A stretch of 64,000 bases of DNA from Zygaena filipendulae (taxonomy: Eukaryota; Arthropoda; Insecta; Lepidoptera; Zygaenidae). A program made the position numbers and the translations under genes. Positions 10,152-18,575 of this stretch are shown one piece after another (the first letter of the stretch is position 1; every line of letters starts with the position of its first letter). The stretch is from contig OU015673.1 of assembly GCA_907165275.2 (NCBI GenBank), forward strand, positions 4,913,001 to 4,977,000. Direction: 5' to 3'. Under the pieces are notes generated by a model. That model did not search any database. It was not told the origin of the DNA and saw only the letters and a list, made by a program, of their open reading frames with translations.

Positions 10152-10503
10152 CATAATAAAAAACAAAGTACTCCGCCGCGACTTTTGTCTGTTCGCGATA
10201 AACTCCAAAACTGCTGAACTGATTTCCATGCGATTTTCACCAATAGATAGAGTGATTCATGAGGAAAGTTTAGCAATATAAGTTGATAAGGCATTGTGTT
10301 AACGATATTTGTTAGAAGTGTCAGAAAAATCCAACCGCCTGGGAGCTTTCATCGAAAACGCTGCCTTTTGAGATATAACAAAATAGGGTAAGATGAGGTA
10401 CGGTGCTTTAAGTGGATCTGCGTGTTTATTGTTATTATTTATTACGGAGTTCTCGCAGGAACTCTGAAATTAAAGCGGGTGAAACCGCAGGGACAGCTAG
10501 TAC
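10152..10503 (+). mobile_element. Helitron-like element (CCTCCGCCGCG-type 5' half)
   Basis: Begins AAAACAAAGTACTCCGCCGC, has CGCGATAAACTCCAAA and CAATAGATAGAGTGATTCAT, and ends GGTGAAACCGCAGGGACAGC then TAGT. A longer internal segment (10300-10440) is shared in part with 14923-15210. Confidence 0.7.
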
Positions 10504-10639
10504 GTAATATACCTACCTACCTATCTATTAGAATAATAACCAAATTGTCCTGAAAAGTACGTACGAGGCCAACCTACAGCGTGGTATAAACATGGCTTTG
10601 TGTTTTTTGTGTATAATAAGGAAGGTCGTATTTACGCTG

Positions 10640-10840
10640 TCATGTAAACAAATTAATTTCGCCGTCACGAAAGCGCGCGCTTATGATGGAGTCGACAAAA
10701 AGAACCACTAATGCGATCGCCTTTCATAAAATCGACTAATGGCTGTAAGGAAACCCTGCGAACGTGTCAGTACTGTCAGTGCGACCTCCAAGTTATGAGA
10801 CACAGTGAATGAGCAGATTCTTAATGAGTGGTAAAACCTT
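10640..10840 (+). promoter_or_regulatory. Possible promoter-like unique segment
   Basis: A higher-GC, apparently non-repetitive patch with GAAAGCGCGCGCTTATGATG, then GTCAGTACTGTCAGTGCGAC (an arthropod initiator would be TCAGT), then GAGTGGTAAAACC. No TATA box or coding frame is clear. Flagged only because it stands out from the repeats around it. Confidence 0.15.
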
Positions 10841-11036
10841 TTTTAAATACTTCTGCGATGCGATTATTTGAAAAATCTTTTCTTTTTTTTTGCCTTTCAC
10901 CAGTTTTACATCTAGTATAATGACTGCAGAGGGGTTTTTAGCTGGCATCAAAGATGGCCGTATTAAAGTATCACTTTACTACTTTGGTATAATTTTCGCA
11001 GTAGCGGTCTATGTGTACACAGTAAGATTATTATCT

Positions 11037-11324
11037 ACACTAATATTATAAAGAGGTAAAGTTGTGAGTTTTTAAATTGTACGTTTGTGAGTTTGTCAGG
11101 TTGTATGGCGTAATCTCTGGATCTACTGAATCGATTTGAATCTCTGTTCTTGCCATTGTCGTATCAAATAAAGTTCATATTTTCATTTCATTCATTTTGA
11201 AATTTCTTTCACTTATAAGAAGCTATACGATAGTCCTAAGTGAGTGAGCTAGGGTATTTTTTATCTCGAAACTCTTACGGGAACTCCGAAATAACCGCGG
11301 GTGAAACCGCGGGGGGTCAGCTAG
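11037..11324 (+). mobile_element. Helitron-like element with a small LINE-tail insertion
   Basis: Starts ACACTAATATTATAAAGAGG and ends CGCGGGTGAAACCGCGG, GGGTCAGCTAGT. Between about 11141 and 11205 lies GTATCAAATAAAGTTCATAT followed by an ATTTC-type run, which looks like the 3' tail of the retroposon also seen inverted at 15540. The Helitron sequence resumes after it. Confidence 0.7.
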
Positions 11325-11589
11325 TAAAGTAATATTCGAGCTGATTCATTCGATGTCCTTCAAAAGCTCCGAAAAAGTCTTACAATTTCATTAATGGATA
11401 TTATTCAATTATTTTTTTTACTTGAAACTGACTAAACAGCGGTGTATAATGGAAAAGTTCAAGAAGAAAATAAATATACATTTTTCATTACTCATGCTCG
11501 GAAAGTAGGTCTGAAGTTGCCTGAGAAGCGGGTTGAAAGTAGCCCTTTTCAGCCCTAGGGAGAATCGCTTTCAACTGACAAAAAATAAA

Positions 11590-11827
11590 ATTCACTCACT
11601 TTTTCTTAAGCTAATTCCTATTTATATTTTTTATTTTCTTTAATTAATACTTAATAATTAAAGAAAATATTTTTTTTAGGTCGCCACAATGTAAATAAAA
11701 AATACTGGCTGAATAGCTAGCCGGCCAAAGAAAAAGAAATAGGTGGGAAAGTGTCAAGCGACTATCCGATCTTCACTCATTTTTTCTTTAGCTAATTCCT
11801 ATTTTTATTTTGACTTTCCTTGCATTC
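11590..11827 (+). repeat. Local direct repeat
   Basis: TTTTTCTTAAGCTAATTCC (about 11602) recurs as TTTTTCTTTAGCTAATTCC at about 11783, with continuing similarity (TATTTTTATTTT). The two copies are about 180 bp apart. The unit class is unknown. Confidence 0.5.
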
Positions 11828-11974
11828 GTAATGAAAAGCACAGTGTTACCCTCGGGAGAAAGTAACTTATTTAGTGCCTCGAACTATTGGCGCCCTCGCT
11901 ACGCTCGGGCGCCAAACCCCGTCTCGGCACTAAATGAGTTACTTTCACCCCTTGGATAACAATGTACTATTACC
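11828..11974. mobile_element. Foldback element with GC-rich centre
   Basis: The two halves are imperfect inverted copies of about 50 bp: GTAATGAAAAGCACAGTGTT, then GAGAAAGTAACTTATTTAGT, answered by the inverted right side. The centre is GGCGCCCTCGCTACGCTCGG, itself able to fold. A relative with similar hairpins is at 50004-50222. No coding sequence. Confidence 0.6.
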
Positions 11975-12035
11975 GTACACTTTCTCTTCTTTCCGTACCT
12001 AGGTACTTGGTTTACTCTTTATATGTATACTATGT

Positions 12036-12225
12036 ACAAGCTGTTCCCCGCGGTTTCACCCACGTTAGTCTCGAAGTTTCCGCGGCAATTCCTTGATAAA
12101 AAGTACCTTTTCTGTACCACTAACAGCGTGTAAGCAACATTTCATGGTGATCGGTTGAGTAGTTAAGGAGTGAAAGCGTAAAAACCAACAAACAAATTCA
12201 CATTCGCATTTATTACTTAGGATAT
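12036..12225 (-). mobile_element. Helitron-like element
   Basis: Minus-strand 3' end is the complement of AGCTGTTCCCCGCGGTTTCA. The core has TTTCATGGTGATCGGTTGAG. The 5' end is the complement of TTCGCATTTATTACTTAGGA. This is the standard short form. Confidence 0.75.
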
Positions 12226-13269
12226 TTATGTTACGCGTATATCTGTCTTTTGCACTACAATATTTTTATATGGGCAATTAGTTTTTATTTAAAAGTTGAT
12301 GAAAGAATTAACTTTGTAGGTAGGTACCTAGATAGGTATCTGCCTTAAATTGTTGTTTTATTTGTTGCCTGAAATAAAACTAATTATTATTATAGTATCT
12401 ATTATAATGATAATGGTTTTATGGCTCCACTGGTTTGTGTTTCAAAAATACCTTCCTATTATTTTCGGTCGGTGATGATATACCTACAACGACAGGGTGA
12501 GATGCAATACAGGAATTGTACCTATTTTGCAACGAGGTTTGTACTTAACCAACTTAAAAAGGCGAACTTCAATGACCTCTGCACCAGCACCACTGGTGCT
12601 GTCAATATATTATAATAGTTTAGTTTATAACAATAGCTTAACTCAAGCTATTTTTTTCCACCATCAAAACCGCTTCCGCCTTCATTTTCCAGGCGTTGAC
12701 TCTAGAGTGCGATGCCATTATACGAATGAAGGCGTTTGGTCAATATCTCGTCAGTCGTCACACAACACGCGTGTCTGCTAAATAAATAAGTCCAAAGCGA
12801 CATAGAGTTAAATAAATAATGAACGCAAGTGAAATTGTATAATAATATAGATAATTTATTAACCGACTTCCAAAAATTAGGAGATTATGTAAATAATATT
12901 CTTTTTGTCTAGTGCCACTAGTTTCAACTGAGTTTTATCCTTTTTACTCTCGGATGAATTTCGGTTGAATTTTTTGAGAAAACGACATAATATTTTTTTT
13001 CCTGAATGATATACCCGAGGAGGTAAATCATTAAAATACAATCTAGCCAATCTAGTAATGAATAATAAGTATTTTAAATTTGACCTAAACTTCTAAACAA
13101 GCCTATACTAAGAATGTGTCCCATAACACTTTTCTTATTGTCTCTATTGAGCGGAAGACACTTTGTTCTTGTGTTCTTTGGATATAGTACTCACAGCACT
13201 AAATACACTATCACTATACACTAAACTAACTCAAAAGATATTGTCCTTTTTATCACTCTTCGTTTTATA
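12226..13269. other. Mostly unassigned stretch
   Basis: No gene is recognised. Near 12862 the segment AACCGACTTCCAAAAATTAG resembles a common lepidopteran repeat fragment. Frames at 12421-12781 show no family signature. Confidence 0.4.
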
Positions 13270-13625
13270 TATTTTGTGTTGTCGAGGAGCTGGATGGCCT
13301 CGACGTTCACATGGTGACGAAGTCTGTGCTCGTGAGCTTCGGCATATGTTTTGATAGTATCGCGAACAGATTCCACTCCGAGGTCCCGATAGAGGTCTTC
13401 GTTTCTTATGTAACAAGGCGCTTTTACATTACACCTCTGAGTACTTTGTTCTGAAAGCGTTGTATCATTTACACGTTGCTCTGTTTGCTACAGCCCTACA
13501 GCTGGATACGTAAGTCCATATCGGTTTTAGGACTTGTTTGTACAGCAGTAGTTTGTTGTGCACTGATAACGCCAAGTGTCTCCTGAAGTGTTTCTTTTTG
13601 ACGTGAGCTCTCCAGCGGAGAACAT
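13270..13625 (-). pseudogene. Jockey-like LINE reverse transcriptase, C-terminal remnant
   Basis: Read on the minus strand in three frames it gives RWRAHVKKKHFRRHLALS, then NKLLLYKQVLKPIWTY, then a frame change to GCSKQSN, then YIRNEDLYRDLGVESVRD and TYAEAHEHRLRHHVNVEAIQ. These blocks are in the order expected for the end of a jockey-clade LINE ORF2, where LYK..LKPIWTYGIQLWGC is a signature. The signature Trp codon before GC has become a stop, and at least two frameshifts are needed. The catalytic domain is not included. An old, dead, 5'-truncated insertion. Confidence 0.8.
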
Positions 13626-13732
13626 AGACATCGACATAATATATGATAATTTTATTCCGAATTTCCTGCTGAAATAATAAGCAATATTTCGTCTGTATAG
13701 GTAAAAATTCATTACCTCAAGTATCTAAGTAT

Positions 13733-13911
13733 ACTAATTCCTATTTCACTTAGTCACGACAACACGCGTGAACGGCTGGACCGATCACCATTAAATTTTG
13801 CATATTTGTCAGGGGTAGGTACAGAAAAGAACATAGGGTAGGCACTTTCTATCCCGGAATTCCCGCGGAAACCCCGAAACTGGCACGGGTGAAATCGCTG
13901 GCAACAGCTAT
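13733..13911 (+). mobile_element. Helitron-like element
   Basis: Contains ACGGCTGGACCGATCACCAT, TTGTCAGGGGTAGG and CCCGGAATTCCCGCGG. It ends GGGTGAAATCGCTGG, CAACAGCTA. Short standard form with a degraded 5' tip. Confidence 0.7.
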
Positions 13912-14737
13912 AACAAATAAATACGTAACGTAGGTATAATTATACATAATTTAATTTCCGAAGCAAACCGCATAAAAGCATATCATATTTCCTTATTACA
14001 CACAACTTTAAACTTTCAATAATCCTTCGTACCTATACTTCGACCCAAAACGTGTTGAACCACGTTCCATAAAGGTGGCATGACCACAAAACTTCACGAC
14101 TGGTGTGAAGAGAATTGAATGCGCGGCCCGCCCTATGCCACCAGCCACCGTCAGTAGACTGCGAGGCGCCGCCGAAACGGCACCAGTTGCGCGAAACACA
14201 ACCTAAGAATATAAATCTTTGGAACGGAACATTTTCGAACGCACCTTTCAGATAACGGACAAAGAAAATAAACTCCAAAACTTTTCCGACCAGCAACAGT
14301 GAGAGTTACCCAAAAGTTGCAATTTCATTTTTATTGCACCGTTATCATAATTTGGCCGTTTTTTATGAAGTTTTATATGACGTGAGGTTTAATTGTAAAT
14401 TAAAGTTTGATTTTTCTGAAATGTCATCCTAAACCACTAACTACTACCTATTTATTATTTTCTTATATTTATGAACAATTAAGAATAATATAAAAAGTGA
14501 TTGTTTAATAATTTAGTTGCTGGAAGTCCTAAAGTTAATGGGTAAGTTTGATAAAAATCTATTTTATTTTCATTACTTGAGTTAGCTAACTATATTTAAA
14601 TTTTGTTTTTGTTAAGTTAAGTTTCTACTAATTGGCTAATAATCTAATAGGTACATTACCTAATTCCTAATTAAAACCTTGATGAGGAAGTAAATAATTT
14701 GGATACCAGTTTCATTTCATATAAAAATTTAATTTAA
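13912..14737. other. Unassigned stretch
   Basis: GC-richer between 14080 and 14290, with overlapping minus-strand frames of 63 and 87 codons that resemble no known protein. The rest is AT-rich. Nothing is called. Confidence 0.4.
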
Positions 14738-15210
14738 CTAGCTACTCCCCGCAGTTTTATCTGCGGTAATTTTGCAGCTCCTTTGGGAATTCCGGGATAA
14801 AAATATCTATATCCTTCTCTGTACAATGCAAAATTTCATGATGATTGATTCAGCCACTAAGACGAGAATGCGTAATAAACAAACAATTAAATAAACTCAA
14901 ATACACATTTATAATAGTAAGGTAACTTAAGTCCTCCGCCGCGTCTGTCTGCCTGTTTGTCTGTACGCGATAAACTCAAAATATACTGAACGGATTTGCA
15001 TGCGGTTTTCTCCAATAGATACAGTGATTCATGAGGACCGTTTAGGTACATGAATTATTATCAATATTTTGTGTAAATTGGTTGAAATATAACGATAATT
15101 GTTGGAAGTGTCGGAAAAATCAAGCCGCCTACGTTGTCAGGTACTTTTCATTCTGGAATTCCCGCGGGATCTCCGAAATTTACGCGGGTGATACTGGGGC
15201 GATAGCTACT
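14738..15210. mobile_element. Two Helitron-like elements, back to back
   Basis: 14738-14922 lies on the minus strand (complement of ACTAGCTACTCCCCGCAG at its 3' end). 14923-15210 lies on the plus strand, starting with AAGTCCTCCGCCGCGTCTG and ending GCGGGTGATACTGGGGCGAT then AGCTA. The 5' ends meet with no spacer. Confidence 0.7.
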
Positions 15211-15538
15211 ATATAATATACAATAAACAAAATTATTTAATCAATCTTCCCACACCGCAGAGGGGTGTTTTAAGTGTGCCCCAGTTACTTCATTAGTTAA
15301 AAGGTTCGAGGATATTATGCCAACAAAACCATCATATCTACCTAATACACTGAAAAATAATAAAGGAGACCATAAATAAGCCTGAAAAAACCACAAAAAT
15401 TCAATATTAAATAACGCGGTAACTCTATTAAAGTGAGGCGATTTTGTCGTTTTTTCGACCTCCCTCGCCACTTGGTGAGATGTAAGATTTGGTGAGATTC
15501 AGCTAACCCTGTCCTCCCCTAAATGTTTCTCTCCATTG

Positions 15539-15690
15539 AATAGAATAGAATAGAAAAAAGTTTATTTGATACCATAAAGATAAAACAAGTACAAGCGTGA
15601 GTCTTAAAACTAGAATAACTCTTTATCCTAACCAGTGACAGCGATTGTTTAAAACCAGAAAAAAAGCATGAAAATGTAATAAAGACAATA
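15539..15690 (-). mobile_element. Retroposon 3' tail, minus strand
   Basis: The run AATAGAATAGAATAGAA followed by AAGTTTATTTGATACC is, on the minus strand, GGTATCAAATAAA plus an ATTCT pentamer tail. Other retroposon tails in this window have the same layout (compare 11141-11205 and 62545-62860). The 5' extent is unclear. Confidence 0.4.
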
Positions 15691-15774
15691 TATAAAACAA
15701 TCCTTCAATAAATCAAATATAATAGAATAAAGTAGAGGTTTCCTATTAAGTAGAAAATTACCTGAAGGTAGATT

Positions 15775-15841
15775 GATGCTTTATTGACCAAAACAATAAT
15801 TATAATATAAAACAAAAATTATAATTAAAACAATAATTTAA
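15775..15841 (+). repeat. AT-rich minisatellite flanking the retroelement (upstream block)
   Basis: AAAACAATAATTATAATA-type units precede the retroelement copy. The same unit occurs between the two copies (17693-17776), and a single unit follows the second (18686-18704). It may be a target sequence or a duplicated tail. Confidence 0.55.
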
Positions 15842-17692
15842 AAAATGCCTTCAACACAGTGGAGCGAGATGCCATATTGCAGGCGGTTATGAAGAACGCG
15901 CCTTCCCTATACCCCTTCCTCTTTCAAGTCTACTCCTCTCCTTCCAATCTTTTCTATAAGCAAACCCTCATCCTGTCTCAGGTCGGGGCGCAGCAGGGAG
16001 ATCCTCTGGGTCCTCTAGCCTTTAGTCTTGCAATTCAGGAAGCAATTTCAAATTTGAAATCACCTCTGAACGTCTGGTATCTGGACGACGGAACCCTTGG
16101 GGGAGAGCCTGAAATAGTAGAGCAAGATTTACGAACGCTAATTCCTCGTTTCAGAGAACTGGGGCTGGAGGTCAATTCGAAAAAATGCGAGTTTTTCCCC
16201 TGTAGCGCGGAATCCAGAGATTATTTTCCCTCTTTCTGTTCTCTGCTTCCTGGCCTCAGGGAATTATCAATTCAGTCATTTAACCTCTTGGGATCTCCTA
16301 TTTTTCCGGATGCTGTCCCTGAGGCATTTGAACTTAGGAGGCAACTTCTCGTAACCGCTCAAGAAAGGCTTAAGAATCTTTCTGCCCACGTCGCGCTGAT
16401 CCTGCTGCGGGTGTGTTTCGCGGTGCCCAAAATCACATATTTCTTGCGCACCGTACCGACCTGGTTATTCCCCGTTCACATTGACTCCTTTGACGCCACG
16501 TTGAGAGAGACGGTTGAAAGTCTATTAAATGTCTCTCTCGGGGGTGATCAGTGGAGTCTTGCTTCGCTCCCTATTCGAGATGGGGGTCTAGGCGTGCGAA
16601 GAGTGCGGGATGTGAGCCTGCCGGCCTTTTTGGCTTCGTCGTGTGGGGTCGTAGACCTTGTTACTAATATTTTATCTGTTGATGGTGACAAGGCGAGCGT
16701 GCCTTACGCGTCGGATGCCTTGGTGGCTTGGTCGGCACTCAACCCCAGTGCGGGTTCGCCTGAAAACCCGGATCGTCAGAGGTCTTGGGACGAGGTAGGG
16801 GTTAAGAGAGTATTGGAGTCGTTGCTAGAGGGCGTCGTGGGGGCGGATCGCGCTAGACTCATGGCGGTGTCGAGGCCAGAGTCCGGGGCGTGGCTGCAGG
16901 CACTCCCCTCCCCACATATGGGAACACTGCTCGACGACGTCTCGATGCGGGTGGCAGTGGCTCTCCGCCTGGGCTGCGATGTTTGCGAACCCCATACATG
17001 CATCTGCGGCGCCATGGTGGGGAGCAGCGGTCACCACGCGTTAAGTTGTCGTCGCAGCGCGGGGAGATTCTCGCGTCACCATGCTCTCAATGATATTGTT
17101 AGAAGGGCTCTCACGTCGGCGGACGTCCCGTGCGCTCTGGAACCCTCGGGCCTCAGTCGATCGGACGGCAAGAGGCCTGATGGTATGACCTTGGTGCCCT
17201 GGCAGAATGGAAAGTGCCTACTATGGGACGCTACGTGCGTCTGCACTTTCGCCGAGTCGCACCTCGGTCGTACTGCAAGAGCGCCCGGGGCGGCCGCCGA
17301 GGTTGCAGCCCTTCGTAAGCGCGAGAAATACTCCGCACTGGTAAACTACGCGTTTGTGCCCCTAGCGGTTGAGACGACTGGTTGCTGGGGCAGTGAGGCT
17401 AAAGCGTTTTTCAGGGAATTGGGGCGCAGATTACGGGAGAGGGGACATGATTCCCGCTCCGAAGCATTCCTGGTGCAGAGGCTGTCACTGGCAATTCAGC
17501 GCGGCAACGCGGCCAGCGTTATGGGCACCTTTGCTCCAGGAATGAAACGGGGCGGCTTATTTGACGAAAGGTTAGATTAAGACCTGAATGACAAGTTGTA
17601 TTATTATAATACAGAAGTAAAATAAATTTATTGATATAATATATTATCAAATAATAATATCGATATTTTATCAACAGTCCTCTTTGTCTAGT
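15842..17692 (+). mobile_element. Non-LTR-like retroelement, 5'-truncated copy A
   Basis: The element starts abruptly inside the reverse transcriptase and carries an uninterrupted frame to 17580 followed by a short AT-rich 3' UTR (AAATAAATTTATTG). Its GC content is visibly higher than that of the surroundings. The 3' end merges into the minisatellite block at 17693. A second, more damaged copy follows in the same orientation. The open frame and the close match between copies suggest recent activity. Confidence 0.7.
15844..17580 (+). CDS. Reverse transcriptase with C-terminal CCHC and putative restriction-like endonuclease (partial)
   Basis: The frame is open from NAFNTVERDAI at 15844; the valine codon at 15859 is not a real start. 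Numbering from 15859 (573 residues): QQGDP at 46-50 and the catalytic YLDD at 74-77 are RT motifs. The upstream fingers and any N-terminal DNA-binding domain are missing. Near the C-terminus a Cys/His cluster (C373, C376, then GHHALSC at 391-397) resembles the CCHC of site-specific LINEs. KRPDG (438-442) and WDAT (456-459) fit a PD-(D/E)XK-like nuclease of the RLE type. I have seen this architecture in unnamed elements of many invertebrates, but I cannot name the clade. No stop or frameshift occurs in the remaining 579 codons, but without the 5' part it cannot act alone. Confidence 0.75.
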   Translation, partial: NAFNTVERDAILQAVMKNAPSLYPFLFQVYSSPSNLFYKQTLILSQVGAQQGDPLGPLAFSLAIQEAISNLKSPLNVWYLDDGTLGGEPEIVEQDLRTLIPRFRELGLEVNSKKCEFFPCSAESRDYFPSFCSLLPGLRELSIQSFNLLGSPIFPDAVPEAFELRRQLLVTAQERLKNLSAHVALILLRVCFAVPKITYFLRTVPTWLFPVHIDSFDATLRETVESLLNVSLGGDQWSLASLPIRDGGLGVRRVRDVSLPAFLASSCGVVDLVTNILSVDGDKASVPYASDALVAWSALNPSAGSPENPDRQRSWDEVGVKRVLESLLEGVVGADRARLMAVSRPESGAWLQALPSPHMGTLLDDVSMRVAVALRLGCDVCEPHTCICGAMVGSSGHHALSCRRSAGRFSRHHALNDIVRRALTSADVPCALEPSGLSRSDGKRPDGMTLVPWQNGKCLLWDATCVCTFAESHLGRTARAPGAAAEVAALRKREKYSALVNYAFVPLAVETTGCWGSEAKAFFRELGRRLRERGHDSRSEAFLVQRLSLAIQRGNAASVMGTFAPGMKRGGLFDERLD

Positions 17693-17776
17693 AAACAATA
17701 ATTATAATTATTATAAATAAAACAATAATTATAATTATTATAAATAAAACAATAATTATAATTATTATAATTAAAA
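17693..17776 (+). repeat. Minisatellite, three units of about 27 bp
   Basis: Three consecutive units of AAAACAATAATTATAATTAT plus TATAAAT separate the two retroelement copies. They could be a multiplied 3' tail or a preferred target. Confidence 0.75.
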
Positions 17777-18575
17777 CAGCCATTCCATGGTGGAGAGCAA
17801 CGGTCACCACGCTTTTAGTTGTCGTCGCAGTGCGGGGAGATTCTCGCGACACCATGCTCTTAATGATATTGTTAGAAGGGCTCTCATGTCGGCGGACGTC
17901 CCGTGCGCTCTGGAACCTTCGGGCCTCAGTCGATCGGACGGCAAGAGGCGTGATGGTATGACCTTGGTGCCCTGGCAGAATGGAATGGAATGGCGAGAAA
18001 TACTCCGCGCTGGTAAACTACGCGTTTGTGCCCCTAGCGGTTGAGACGACTGGTTGCTGGGGCAGTGAGGCTAAAGCGTTTTTCAAGGAATTGGGGCGCA
18101 GACTACGGGAGAGGGGACATGATTCCCGCTCCGAAGCATTCCTGGTGCAAAGGCTGTCACTGGCAATGGGCATGTTGACTAATTTTTATTTTTTAGTCCG
18201 TCTTGTAGATTATTAAAAAATATTGGACACGTATTTTTTCTTTTTTTACGTAATCAAAAAATAACGGCGATATATTGAGTTGAAATTTCGCGTGACGTCA
18301 CTATTCTGACAGTTTGTATGGCGGTTTTGCGGTTAGTGACGTCACGACCTCCTCATCCTAAACTTTAATGCGCTTTATCTCTGTATAATTTAATTTATTT
18401 GAAAAAGCAAAAAATACGTGTCTATTGTTTTTTTATTTTCTAACTGACGGACTAATTAGAATTTTGATTTTCAAAAGTAGTCCACATCCCTATTCAGCGC
18501 GGTAACGCGGCCTGCGTTGTGGGCACCTTTGCTCCAGGAATGAAACGGGGCGGCTTATTTGACTAAAGGTCAGAT
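17777..18575 (+). pseudogene. Retroelement copy B: C-terminal fragment, deleted and MITE-interrupted
   Basis: From 17787 the translation [19 protein letters not shown] matches residue 387 onward of copy A. At about 17982 the match jumps from QNG to the region [11 protein letters not shown], losing about 105 bp, with a short ATGGAATG filler at the join that also shifts the frame. At 18165 a TGACGTCA-MITE interrupts the sequence. The element resumes at CAGCGCGGTAACGCGG and ends early at a stop in GGLFD. Clearly non-functional. It is a useful paralogue for dating and for reconstructing the MITE target. Confidence 0.85.
18165..18494 (+). mobile_element. TGACGTCA-MITE, copy 3, in the retroelement
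   Basis: A full-length copy from AATGGGCATGTTGACTA to GTCCACATCCCTATT, with both palindromes intact (CGTGACGTCACTA and TTAGTGACGTCACG). Copy A gives the empty site GGCAATTCAGCG. The inserted locus reads GGCAAT, element, ATTCAGCG. This fits either a 2-bp AT duplication or blunt insertion between A and T inside AATT. Confidence 0.9.

Noticed and set aside
12300..12330. TAGGTAGGTACCTA-type patches (here and in many places) as telomeric repeats
   Set aside because: The insect telomere unit is TTAGG. These are TAGG/CCTA tetramers scattered in short runs, not TTAGG arrays.
15859..15861. GTG as the start codon of the retroelement protein
   Set aside because: It is an internal valine of NAFNTVERDA. 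The RT frame is open further upstream and the true start has been lost by 5' truncation.
16776..17093. Overlapping frames on both strands inside the retroelement
   Set aside because: Shadows of the GC-rich RT frame with no independent signature.
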